IMG/VR virus record: IMGVR_UViG_3300042566_001051 | Span: 1-64,000 of that record | Reading direction: 5' to 3' (one strand) | Length of the DNA stretch: 64,000 bases | Source of the DNA: a virus | Shown here: positions 27,013 through 34,053 of the stretch, one piece after another | How positions within the stretch are numbered: the stretch's first letter is position 1 | Layout of the letters: every line of letters begins with the position of its first letter | Position numbers and translations under genes: made by a program | Notes under the pieces: model-generated | Databases searched by the model: none | Seen by the model: only the letters and a program-made list of their open reading frames with translations | Told to the model about the DNA's origin: nothing

Positions 27013-27572
27013 GTTTCCCCCTTCTTGGTCAGGTCGTCGCTACCTATCTTCCTGAAAATCTTCCCGCCTCCCCAGGCCGCAATCGCCTTAACTGCTTCCA
27101 TCCACGGATAAGTGATTGCGGCAAGGAATGGCCTTGGGTGCGGCAGGTTGTAGTCGATACGGGCTGCGTCAATCCAGATATTGTCTGGCGTCATAATTAC
27201 CGTACTTGACGCGCCACCCGTTCCGCAAACCAGCCTCAATTCCTGATCGGCGATCAGCTCAATATTCTTATGGTGCCAGCGCCTCCAATCGGTCGAATTT
27301 CCGGTTCTTGGGTTTCTTGCGCCAGTGATGACTGGGTAGCGCGGATCGCCGCCGACAAAGGCAACCCAAACGGCATCATCCGGGTTGATCTCTATTTCAG
27401 TTTCCCAAAATCCAGCGCGCGACTTGTCGCCTATTGGGTACTCGATTTCAGCTTCAGGTAGAACGTCCGCGCCGTCAGTCAATCCTGGGATTTCGATTCT
27501 GCAAGTTCTCCGTTCCTGGTCGTAGGATTTGACGATGGCCGGATAGCGCCCCGGCATGAGTCCGTATTCCAT
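27009..27572 (-). CDS. Baseplate spike protein, gpV/gp5 OB-fold type
   Basis: The 187-aa protein has the OB-fold signature of baseplate spike proteins (GRYPAIVKSYDQERRTCRIEIPGL, then YPIGDKSRAGFWETEIEINPDDAVWVAFVGGDPRYPVITGARNP). A beta-helix-like stretch follows (KNIELIADQELRLVCG). It forms the membrane-piercing needle, tipped by the PAAR protein. I chose ATG 27572, which overlaps the hub gene stop as TAATG, although the frame is open to 27875. Confidence 0.8.
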   Translation of the reverse strand: MEYGLMPGRYPAIVKSYDQERRTCRIEIPGLTDGADVLPEAEIEYPIGDKSRAGFWETEIEINPDDAVWVAFVGGDPRYPVITGARNPRTGNSTDWRRWHHKNIELIADQELRLVCGTGGASSTVIMTPDNIWIDAARIDYNLPHPRPFLAAITYPWMEAVKAIAAWGGGKIFRKIGSDDLTKKGET

Positions 27573-28471
27573 TACCCCTCCAGACTGCCCAGCCAAAGCC
27601 GGGTATAGGTGTTGCTGGCGCCGCCGTCGTCCGTGCCGCTCTCGAAGACATGCGCCGCCGTGATGATGCAGAGCTTGTCGCCGCCAACGAAATTGACAAG
27701 ATCGCCGGCGACAATCTGCCCAGAAAAGTCGATTTTCGATGTCTTGCGATGCACCAGGCAGCGCGTCATATTGCGCAGGCGCTGGACATCCTTGAACGGC
27801 GCGTAGCGCACCGCCCTGGGCTTTTCTTGGTTGCCGAACACGAAGCCTGCGGTCTCGTTCAGAGAAAAGAACCACGGCACTTCGTGGCGCTCCAGGAACC
27901 CGCTATCAACATCATCTGATGCGTTGTTTGGAAGATCGAGAACCGGCTTCTGCTTAAACAGATCGGGCAGGCGGACAAATTGCAGGCGGCCGGACTTCCA
28001 GCGCACGGCGCCGCCTTCTTCCTGCAATACGCGGGCGATGTGGAACGTCGGTGTTTCTCCGACCGGGCAGTAGAAGCGCGGAACAGGGAAGTCAGCATCA
28101 ACCGCCTTGATGGTCGCGCCGGCAGCCCGGTAGATCGCGGACAGGGCCGCGCTCTCCTTGATGATCGCCCGACTGCGCACAAAGGCTGCGCTGTGACACG
28201 AATCAAGCATGGCCGTGATGCGGATCGCGGTCATTTCGCGTTCGCCTTGAGCGGCCCGGCCAACAGCCCTGACAGACTTCACGATACGCAGCGAATCCCC
28301 GGTTCCAACAGAAACAAGCTGCCCCTCGGCGAGCCGCTTCTCCATGTCGTCGTCGCCGGCGCGGATTTCAGCCTCAAGCGTCACCGGTATGGGCGCCAGG
28401 TCGTAACGAAGCGCGGCCGACTTGATGAGGTCGCCGCGAATCTGCTTGCCGTCGGCGAGGAACAGAATCAC
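27572..28471 (-). CDS. Baseplate hub protein candidate
   Basis: The 299-aa protein is beta-rich, with DLAPIPVTLEAEIRA at the N-terminus and GETPTFHIARVLQEEGGAVRWKSGRLQFV in the middle. That resembles the gpD/gp27 hub fold, where a protease-susceptible domain reads ...I.VLQEEGG..RW. It is translationally coupled to the spike gene, as hub and spike genes usually are. The C-terminus (FSGQIVAGDLVNFVGG) fits a small OB-like domain. Confidence 0.6.
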   Translation of the reverse strand: MILFLADGKQIRGDLIKSAALRYDLAPIPVTLEAEIRAGDDDMEKRLAEGQLVSVGTGDSLRIVKSVRAVGRAAQGEREMTAIRITAMLDSCHSAAFVRSRAIIKESAALSAIYRAAGATIKAVDADFPVPRFYCPVGETPTFHIARVLQEEGGAVRWKSGRLQFVRLPDLFKQKPVLDLPNNASDDVDSGFLERHEVPWFFSLNETAGFVFGNQEKPRAVRYAPFKDVQRLRNMTRCLVHRKTSKIDFSGQIVAGDLVNFVGGDKLCIITAAHVFESGTDDGGASNTYTRLWLGSLEG

Positions 28472-28475
28472 GCCG

Positions 28476-28859
28476 CTACACCGTTATGATGGGGCGAAAG
28501 AAGGCCCGGTGCGGTAGCTCCGCCTCGAACTGGAGAATATCTGCCGCCACCTCGCTTGAGGATCGCCCGAAAACATCCATGCCAAGGCCACGAGAAGCCT
28601 CAAGCTGCAATGCCGTCTCGCGTTCGACGTACAGCAGGAACAGCGGCCGAATCAGCGCCCATTCTGAGTTGCTGATTTCAGTGTCGCCAGAAACGTCAGG
28701 CGCAGGCGATACACCCGCATGGGCGCGCAGTTCTGCATACCCGGCATAGAGACGGGTTGCAGCCACGGCCTGAGCAAGAACGGAAGGCCCGTCCAGCAGA
28801 TTGCCAGCCGGGCGCTCGTTCGTTGCGAAGTTATCCGCTAGGGCGGAAAGAGTTGCCAT
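28476..28859 (-). CDS. Hypothetical tail-region protein
   Basis: The 127-aa, mainly helical protein has no recognised motif. Its start overlaps the tail-tube gene stop by one base and it is followed after 4 nt by the hub gene. Between tube and hub genes, a baseplate or chaperone role is possible. Confidence 0.5.
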   Translation of the reverse strand: MATLSALADNFATNERPAGNLLDGPSVLAQAVAATRLYAGYAELRAHAGVSPAPDVSGDTEISNSEWALIRPLFLLYVERETALQLEASRGLGMDVFGRSSSEVAADILQFEAELPHRAFFRPIITV

Positions 28860-29359
28860 TACCGGTAGTCGCCGGAGTTACCAGGAACGACTTCGCCGAA
28901 GTAGTGGTAGAACAGCGTGCCGGAGAAGATCAGAATCTGGGAACGGTTCTCCCAATCGCGGTCTGGCGCGTCAAGCTGGATGAAGCAATCGACGATGCGC
29001 TTGGCCTTCAGGAACTTCTGAGGAGTGCCCTCGTAAATCTTGGCATTGAACGTGCCGCCCTTGGCGATCAGGCTGACCATCATGTTGTCGATGCTGCCAG
29101 CAACGGTCTCCATCATGGAAATCTGGCCCTGCTGCGCGATTTCGACTTGCTGCGGCTGCCACATTTTGGCGCCCATCGGCGTGGGAACTTCGATTTCACC
29201 AGCCGGAGAAATCTCAGGCCAAGGCGCCTGCTTGCACAGCAGGTAGTTCTGTTCGAAGCCCTCGATTTCGAACGTGAAGTCACTGGAAACAACCTTGGCG
29301 CCAAGCGCCTTGGTCGTGTCGTAAAAGCCTTTGAGGTAGGCGGCATTGGAAACGGTCAT
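28859..29359 (-). CDS. Tail tube protein candidate
   Basis: The 166-aa protein has the size and beta-rich pattern of tail-tube proteins (SDFTFEIEGFEQNYLLCKQAPWPE, then MWQPQQVEIAQQGQISMMETVAGSIDNMMVSLIAKGG and FNAKIYEGTPQKFLKAKRIVDCFIQLDAPDRDWENRSQILIFSGTLFYHYFGEV). The tube lines the sheath and conducts DNA. A degenerate copy of its first 50 residues occurs at 42824-43042. The start overlaps the o-spanin stop (ATGA). Confidence 0.65.
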   Translation of the reverse strand: MTVSNAAYLKGFYDTTKALGAKVVSSDFTFEIEGFEQNYLLCKQAPWPEISPAGEIEVPTPMGAKMWQPQQVEIAQQGQISMMETVAGSIDNMMVSLIAKGGTFNAKIYEGTPQKFLKAKRIVDCFIQLDAPDRDWENRSQILIFSGTLFYHYFGEVVPGNSGDYR

Positions 29360-29703
29360 GGCATGTCCTTTCGGTGAATAGGTTGCTTCCCTGCACTGTA
29401 TTGCACGGCATTTGGCTCAATCGGCGTGTTTTCCGGGCCTTCCTGGCAGGACTTGACGGCCGCCTCAAGCTCGGTTTCGTATCCCTGGCGCTGGCTTCGC
29501 TCGGCGCGCAAGGCTTTCATCTGCTCCCATATTCCTGAGCCGACAGGGAGCGAATCAACGGCAAGCGCAGGGCGATCAGGAATCGCCACCTTGCACGGAA
29601 CTGGTACGGGCACAAGAACCTCTTGAACCTTTGGGGCCGTGGATACGCACCCAGACAGTGCCACGGCCATCACGATGGCTATTGCAAACATGCGCATAGT
29701 CAC
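29356..29703 (-). CDS. Outer-membrane spanin lipoprotein (Rz1-like)
   Basis: The 115-aa lipoprotein has a signal peptide ending in a lipobox (VALSGC, Cys19) and a proline-rich segment (VPVPVPCKVAIPDRPAL) typical of o-spanins. It would sit in the outer membrane and join the inner-membrane spanin to fuse the membranes at lysis. It begins with an ATGA overlap on the i-spanin gene. Confidence 0.75.
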   Translation of the reverse strand: MTMRMFAIAIVMAVALSGCVSTAPKVQEVLVPVPVPCKVAIPDRPALAVDSLPVGSGIWEQMKALRAERSQRQGYETELEAAVKSCQEGPENTPIEPNAVQYSAGKQPIHRKDMP

Positions 29704-30131
29704 TTTCCTCTCTCTTCTCTAAGTTCGATGTCGAACGCCTCTCGTGCAGCAGTGCATTCGTCTGTTCCAGGCGGCAATTTGAGGCCCATGATGGCCGTTG
29801 CTTTGCTCTTGAATGCGGATGACTCGGCCTTTGCCTTGGCAATGGCGATGTCCGCCAGGCGCTGGCGCTCTGCCGAATCGGCGCGCAGCTTGTTGATGGC
29901 GTCGTTCTGGCGCTGCGTTGCGCCGACCAGTGCGTTGTAGGCCGTCTCAAATTCAGTAGCGCGATCCTCGGCGGCCTTCGCCCGCATCTCTAGCTTCTCA
30001 ATCTTTGGCTGGTAATAGGCTTGCGTGGCCTTGTGGCCTCCCCATGCGCCGGCTCCGGCGATAACGGCGACGGCCGCCAGCCATAACAGCCAGCGGTACG
30101 GGGCTGGGATAAGCGCGCTTGCGATGCTCAT
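29700..30131 (-). CDS. Inner-membrane spanin (Rz-like)
   Basis: The 143-aa protein has one N-terminal membrane segment (WLLWLAAVAVIAGAGAWGG) and a long periplasmic coiled coil (about residues 40-110, KIEKLEMRAKAAEDRATEFETAYNAL...). This is the i-spanin layout. I chose ATG 30131 over the longer frame because the membrane segment then lies at the N-terminus. It lies between a DUF6527-like gene and the o-spanin gene, with 4-nt overlaps on both sides. Confidence 0.75.
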   Translation of the reverse strand: MSIASALIPAPYRWLLWLAAVAVIAGAGAWGGHKATQAYYQPKIEKLEMRAKAAEDRATEFETAYNALVGATQRQNDAINKLRADSAERQRLADIAIAKAKAESSAFKSKATAIMGLKLPPGTDECTAAREAFDIELREERGK

Positions 30132-30508
30132 TTCACGGACTCCGGTAGGTCGGGAAGCGGTACGGTTTGGCCTGCCAGCTCGTGCGTGCAGTCGCTCAAG
30201 AACTGGATTTGGCCGTTGGTGACAAATGAATGGCAGATGCCGCACGGCCAAGGCCACGGCCCCTCGTCCGGGTATCGTTCTTGGTAATCGCAGGCGCAAT
30301 CACCGGGCTGCTGGCCTGGGTTGCAGTAATGCCCGGTTCGCACCAGCACGGACGGCGTGAAAGTCGGATTATCGGCGTTGCCGTTGTAAGTCCAGCCAGG
30401 CCCAGCGCCGTCGCCAATGCGAATCGTGTGAGTGTCCTTGCAGCCTGGGCAGTAGAACGCCACGCGGCCGCCTTCGACGGTGCGTAGCTTGCTGGAAATG
30501 GCGCCCAT
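30128..30508 (-). CDS. DUF6527-like Cys-rich protein in the lysis cassette
   Basis: The 126-aa protein has Cys and His pairs consistent with zinc binding: FYCPGCKDTH near the N-terminus, TGHYCNPGQQPGDCACDYQ and CGICHSFV later. It resembles the DUF6527 family common in phage lysis regions, whose function is unknown to me. Start ATG 30508 has GGGGA 8 nt upstream; ATG 30517 is the alternative. Confidence 0.65.
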   Translation of the reverse strand: MGAISSKLRTVEGGRVAFYCPGCKDTHTIRIGDGAGPGWTYNGNADNPTFTPSVLVRTGHYCNPGQQPGDCACDYQERYPDEGPWPWPCGICHSFVTNGQIQFLSDCTHELAGQTVPLPDLPESVK

Positions 30509-30509
30509 G

Positions 30510-31001
30510 TCAGCCATCCCCAAGGCACTGCCGGCACTCTTCATGCCGGCGCTTTGCCAGCCCGCCGCAGAGGCGAGCATTCTCAGGCGCTGCGCAGTTC
30601 TTCCCTTGGAAATATGTCCAGCGCAGAATTTCTCCGCATGCCCCCTTGTAGTCGCCGGCGTTCAGTTTCTTGACGATCCCAGACCGGCAGAATGCAGCGG
30701 AGCCGACGTTGTAGGAGAAGCCGACAAAGGCGTCGTACTCGTGTTGGTGAAGCGGGACGGTGACGCATTGCTTCAGCGCCCCCTCGAACTTCTGCACATC
30801 GGTCAGTGCGCGCGCCAGGGCCTTGGGCGGTGTAATCGTGTCGCCCATCTTGACGCCGCCGGTCGTGCCAAAGCCGATTGTCGGGACATCGCCCTTGACC
30901 GGGATGACGGCGCGTTCGGTGTAGCCCTCTTGCATGACGATCCCCACCAAGGCGGCAGCGGATAGGGTCAGCGCGGCAAGCGCATTGCGTGGCCGGTTCA
31001 T
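30510..31001 (-). CDS. SAR endolysin (GH24 lysozyme)
   Basis: This 163-aa protein has an N-terminal signal-anchor-release segment (ALAALTLSAAALVGIVM). The catalytic stretch follows at once (QEGYTERAVIPVKGDVPTIGFGTT, Glu25 being the likely acid), with YDAFVGFSYNVGSAAFCRS later. It should degrade peptidoglycan after release from the membrane. It starts with a 4-nt overlap on the holin-like gene. Confidence 0.85.
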   Translation of the reverse strand: MNRPRNALAALTLSAAALVGIVMQEGYTERAVIPVKGDVPTIGFGTTGGVKMGDTITPPKALARALTDVQKFEGALKQCVTVPLHQHEYDAFVGFSYNVGSAAFCRSGIVKKLNAGDYKGACGEILRWTYFQGKNCAAPENARLCGGLAKRRHEECRQCLGDG

Positions 31002-31207
31002 TGGTGCATCCTCGGCTGGGAGACGACGCGGGCGACTGCGGCGCCGACGACGGCAACAAACGATAGGGAGGCGAAGAGATTTCGCGGCAGCACGTCGATA
31101 AACAACGGCAAGACAACTTCAGCCCCGGAGAGCATGGCGGCAATGATGGAAAGGCGAATGCTCCACGCCCGGCGGGCGATGCGCTTCCAGTCGGGCAAAA
31201 GTTCCAT
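30998..31207 (-). CDS. Putative holin, two membrane segments
   Basis: The 69-aa protein has a basic N-terminus (LPDWKRIARRAW) and two hydrophobic segments (about 18-38 and 43-62). That topology fits a holin or pinholin that triggers SAR endolysin release. Start ATG 31207 overlaps the previous stop as TGATG; the frame is open further upstream but without support. Confidence 0.65.
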   Translation of the reverse strand: MELLPDWKRIARRAWSIRLSIIAAMLSGAEVVLPLFIDVLPRNLFASLSFVAVVGAAVARVVSQPRMHQ

Positions 31208-31506
31208 CAGTGCCCCCCGTTGATTTTCGATACGATGCCTGCCCACACGGCGGCCGCCAGTGCGGCAGCAGCAACGCCGAAGAAGGCCAACATGCCGTGA
31301 TCGGCTACCTTGCGAAGGCGCCGGCCAAATCGCAAGTCTTCCCGGAATTCCTCGACGCTCTCCGGTCGGTCAATATCCACACCAAGAATGGCGAACACCT
31401 TCTTGACGGCGGAGTCGGCAGCATCTTCCGATGCCTGCTCTGCATGGTGGCAAAGCTCCCGCTCTGCATCGCATGTCGCCATGCGCCTCATGGGCTTCTC
31501 GCTCAT
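31207..31506 (-). CDS. Small membrane protein of the lysis cassette (antiholin-like)
   Basis: The 99-aa protein has a charged helical N-terminal part and one C-terminal membrane segment (GMLAFFGVAAAALAAAVWAGIV, about 74-95). It directly precedes the holin-like gene, so an antiholin or second holin role is inferred. Start ATG 31506 overlaps the stop of the preceding frame (TGATG), with GAGG 8 nt upstream. Confidence 0.55.
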   Translation of the reverse strand: MSEKPMRRMATCDAERELCHHAEQASEDAADSAVKKVFAILGVDIDRPESVEEFREDLRFGRRLRKVADHGMLAFFGVAAAALAAAVWAGIVSKINGGH

Positions 31507-31841
31507 CACCGAGACCTCGCTACCGTCTTGGCGACTATCCCGCATGCGCGAATCACGTCATTGAGACGATTCACGATGGCTGCCTGTGTTTTCAACTCGG
31601 ACTCCCTTCCCCGCTTCCACTCTTCGAAGGGCTTTCCTTCGAAGAACTTCCTTGCCGTGCTGGCCTGCATAGCCAGCGCGTCGGTTAATGATGTGTGGGA
31701 ATATAGGGCGAGACTAGACGCCAGATTCGTGAGGTTTTCCGACCAACTCGCGCGCCATTCCAGAGAGGCAGGTATGGGCCGGAAATCGGGCTGGCGGCAA
31801 ATTGCTTGCAGCCCCTCCTTTCGGCATAGCCACGATGCCAT
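31506..31841 (-). CDS. Overlapping second frame of a tail assembly chaperone (frameshift candidate)
   Basis: This frame overlaps the 3' end of the gene at 31714-32484 by 128 nt and continues 208 nt beyond it. It encodes LASSLALYSHTSLTDALAMQASTARKFFEGKPFEEWKRGRESELKTQAAIVNRLNDVI, a compact helical segment. Its first ATG (31841) and the internal ATG both lack a ribosome site. The pattern matches phage tail chaperones (lambda G/GT), where the second frame is reached by ribosomal frameshifting. The shift needed here is +1 or -2. Confidence 0.55.
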   Translation of the reverse strand: MASWLCRKEGLQAICRQPDFRPIPASLEWRASWSENLTNLASSLALYSHTSLTDALAMQASTARKFFEGKPFEEWKRGRESELKTQAAIVNRLNDVIRACGIVAKTVARSR

Positions 31842-32484
31842 CCGATGTGAATTCGATCCTGAAAAGGTGGTGCAGCTTGTCGCGCCCGATCATGTACTTG
31901 GTCATGAGTGCGGCAAAGTCGCTCTCCGGGAAGGCCGACATCACGCGCATTCGGCCAACCAGGAACTCATCAAAAGCGCCTTCGCCGTCCGATGCGTCTG
32001 GAACACTCTCGCCGGAGCGCACCATCTGGCACGCCATGCCGCCCAACAGCCAGTGCAGCCGGCCGGAAATTCCCTCAACCTCACCAGTCATGCGCTCGAT
32101 TGATTCAGCCATCGCGCCGGTCAGGTGCCGGATGTGCCAGACATCGCCGCCGACCTCGCCAATCTCGACTGATGCAACCGCCGTTGGTATGTCGGATGCG
32201 CCGTCCAGGTAGTCGGAGTAGCGCCCATCACCCAGGGAGAAATCCGGGCCGTCCTCGGCTGTCGATGCCAGGTAGTGGCAGACGGCGAGCATGCGCTCCT
32301 GTACCGTCCAGTGCGCCGGGTCTTCGATGCCCTTGGATGTATCGACAGCGCGGCGCAGGAACGCCGTGCAGGACGCCTCTTCAAGATGCGCCGGCATGGC
32401 GGCAATGGCAATCGACTCGCCAATAGACAGTTCGCGCAGTTGTGCCGTCAGGCGCCTGGTGCGCAGAGGCGGGAAGTGGATCAT
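31714..32484 (-). CDS. Putative tail assembly chaperone, first frame
   Basis: The 256-aa protein has an N-terminal TAQLRELSIGESIAIAAMPAHLEEASCTAFLRRAV and WTVQERMLAVCHYLAST, a pattern I associate with tail chaperones of large myoviruses that coat the tape measure. Its 3' end overlaps another frame. AAAGGAGGGG at about 31818-31827 lies within that overlap and could stimulate frameshifting. It follows a tail protein gene by 14 nt. Confidence 0.55.
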   Translation of the reverse strand: MIHFPPLRTRRLTAQLRELSIGESIAIAAMPAHLEEASCTAFLRRAVDTSKGIEDPAHWTVQERMLAVCHYLASTAEDGPDFSLGDGRYSDYLDGASDIPTAVASVEIGEVGGDVWHIRHLTGAMAESIERMTGEVEGISGRLHWLLGGMACQMVRSGESVPDASDGEGAFDEFLVGRMRVMSAFPESDFAALMTKYMIGRDKLHHLFRIEFTSDGIVAMPKGGAASNLPPARFPAHTCLSGMARELVGKPHESGV

Positions 32485-32498
32485 GGCTTGCTCTCCTG

Positions 32499-33290
32499 TT
32501 ACAGGGATGCCGCTCTAGCCCAGTCGTTACGATCCAGGGCGGTGAGCGTGCAAAGGGTCATTGGAATTGCCAGTTCGACGTAGCGGCCGTTCTTATCGAC
32601 CGGCGAAGTCATCGGCTGCCCGATGGACTCAATCACCAGTGGCGAATAGATGCGCCCCTTGTATTTCATGGCGATGCGGGTAGGCGACTTGGAAGGCATC
32701 AGAGCCTCGACATAGCCCATGTCGCCCTTTGCCGTCTCGGCGGCTCGCGCCAGAACTGAGCCGTCTTTCGATAGCTCGATGGGCAGAGCCCACTCCATGA
32801 GCTTGTTGAATGGCGCCTCAACCTCCTTCATGGAGTCACGCCAGGCCCGGAACAGCGCCGTGACTTGAATCTTCACCGGCGGCATGCCGTTGAACACCTG
32901 GGTGGAATTCAGCTTTGTGATGCCGGTGCGGCCCTCGAACTGCGCGAGGAAATCGTTCGATTTCTGCTGCGCCCCGCCTTGCTCCTTCTGCTTGCCCATG
33001 ACCGAATCGACAATCGGCTGCAAAGCGCCTGATTGCAGCATCGCCATCAAGGCTGGCGCCTTCGACTCAGGCCCGGCCTGCTCGAATGGGCTCTGCCAGT
33101 TCAGTGCGATTTCCATGTTCGCCTCAGTGAGTGGGGCGAGCACGGTCTTGGGGTCAGTCTTGCCTGTCCGCCCCCAGGCGTCGTCTCCCGTCTTCGTCAC
33201 TTCGTAGAAACTGGCGATCAGGTGCGGCGATAGCCCATCCCAGAGAGAGGAAAGGGTGTTTGCATCAAGGCTTGGCATGTTCGTCGTCAT
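32499..33290 (-). CDS. Tail protein of unknown role
   Basis: The 263-aa protein has a C-terminal domain (SPTRIAMKYKGRIYSPLVIESIGQPMTSPVDKNGRYVELAIPMTLCTLTALDRNDWARA) resembling tube-like or baseplate adaptors. The middle is Gln-rich (GKQKEQGGAQQKSND). It begins right after a terminator that ends the sheath operon segment and precedes the chaperone genes. I cannot assign it further. Confidence 0.5.
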   Translation of the reverse strand: MTTNMPSLDANTLSSLWDGLSPHLIASFYEVTKTGDDAWGRTGKTDPKTVLAPLTEANMEIALNWQSPFEQAGPESKAPALMAMLQSGALQPIVDSVMGKQKEQGGAQQKSNDFLAQFEGRTGITKLNSTQVFNGMPPVKIQVTALFRAWRDSMKEVEAPFNKLMEWALPIELSKDGSVLARAAETAKGDMGYVEALMPSKSPTRIAMKYKGRIYSPLVIESIGQPMTSPVDKNGRYVELAIPMTLCTLTALDRNDWARAASL

Positions 33291-33293
33291 GGC

Positions 33294-33326
33294 AAAAAAA
33301 TGGCGCTACCGAGAAGCAGCGCCATT
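33294..33326 (-). terminator. Intrinsic terminator after the EF-hand gene
   Basis: ATGGCGCT and AGCGCCAT form an 8-bp stem with a 10-nt loop, followed on the - strand by seven T residues (33294-33300). It lies about 25 nt after the stop of 33352-34026 and may reduce expression of the downstream tail genes relative to capsid and sheath. Confidence 0.8.
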
Positions 33327-33351
33327 CCCCCGGTTAAGGTTGCAAGGGTGG

Positions 33352-34026
33352 TCAGATGCCCATCTTCCGGCGCATACGCATGGACTTCATGCGGCGCATC
33401 ATCGCGCCCGCAGAATGGCTCTTCATGCGCGCCTTGCGGATGGCGAGTTTCTGTTTTGCGGAGAGGCGCACCGTTCCGGAAATGCGCTTGCGGATGCGCA
33501 TCTTCTTGCCGCCGCGAACCGCCATCTTCATCTTGTAGACGGCATCCAAGGCGGGCTCCTGGTCGGACTCGCTGAAAACGAAGCTGTCGATTTCGGCGCT
33601 GGCCTCGTCATCGCCTTCCGGCAGCACAGAGGCAACCAGATCACGCACGCGGTCAGCGGCTTCATCGTCCCAGTCGTTCAACAGTGCGCCGGCGTCCTCT
33701 TCGGTTGCGCCGCACTTGACCAGATAGTCCCAGGCCGCATTGAGTGCAACTTCCAGCACGCCCTGTTCGTCCTCGGTGATGTCGCCGTCCTTGTTGGCAT
33801 CGGCAATACCCACCACGAGGGCCATCAGGCGGTCTGCGTAGCTCTCGCCATCGTCCAGATCGTCGGTTTCCGCCCATTGCTGGACGGCGGATACCGCAGA
33901 CATGGAAATGTCGGCGATGGTGTAGTTGTCGGCCCCTGCGAGCGCCGGCTCTTCGCCGGTGGAATCCAGGGTCTTGGTAGCATCGCGGCGCTTCATCGCC
34001 CCGCGCAGCAGTTCGGTCATGCTCAT
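33352..34026 (-). CDS. Virion-region protein with EF-hand loop and basic C-terminus
   Basis: The 224-aa protein has a canonical EF-hand calcium loop at residues 76-87 (DANKDGDITEDE; ligands D76, N78, D80, D82, E87). The acidic middle contrasts with a strongly basic C-terminal 65 residues (KMRIRKRISGTVRLSAKQKLAIRKARMKSHSAGAMMRRMKSMRMRRK). It lies between sheath and a terminator. I recall C-terminal relatives beside sheath genes in other myoviruses but no function; DNA or capsid binding by the tail is inferred. Confidence 0.6.
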   Translation of the reverse strand: MSMTELLRGAMKRRDATKTLDSTGEEPALAGADNYTIADISMSAVSAVQQWAETDDLDDGESYADRLMALVVGIADANKDGDITEDEQGVLEVALNAAWDYLVKCGATEEDAGALLNDWDDEAADRVRDLVASVLPEGDDEASAEIDSFVFSESDQEPALDAVYKMKMAVRGGKKMRIRKRISGTVRLSAKQKLAIRKARMKSHSAGAMMRRMKSMRMRRKMGI

Positions 34027-34053
34027 GTTTCTGTCCTTTCCTTGTGGGAGGGG

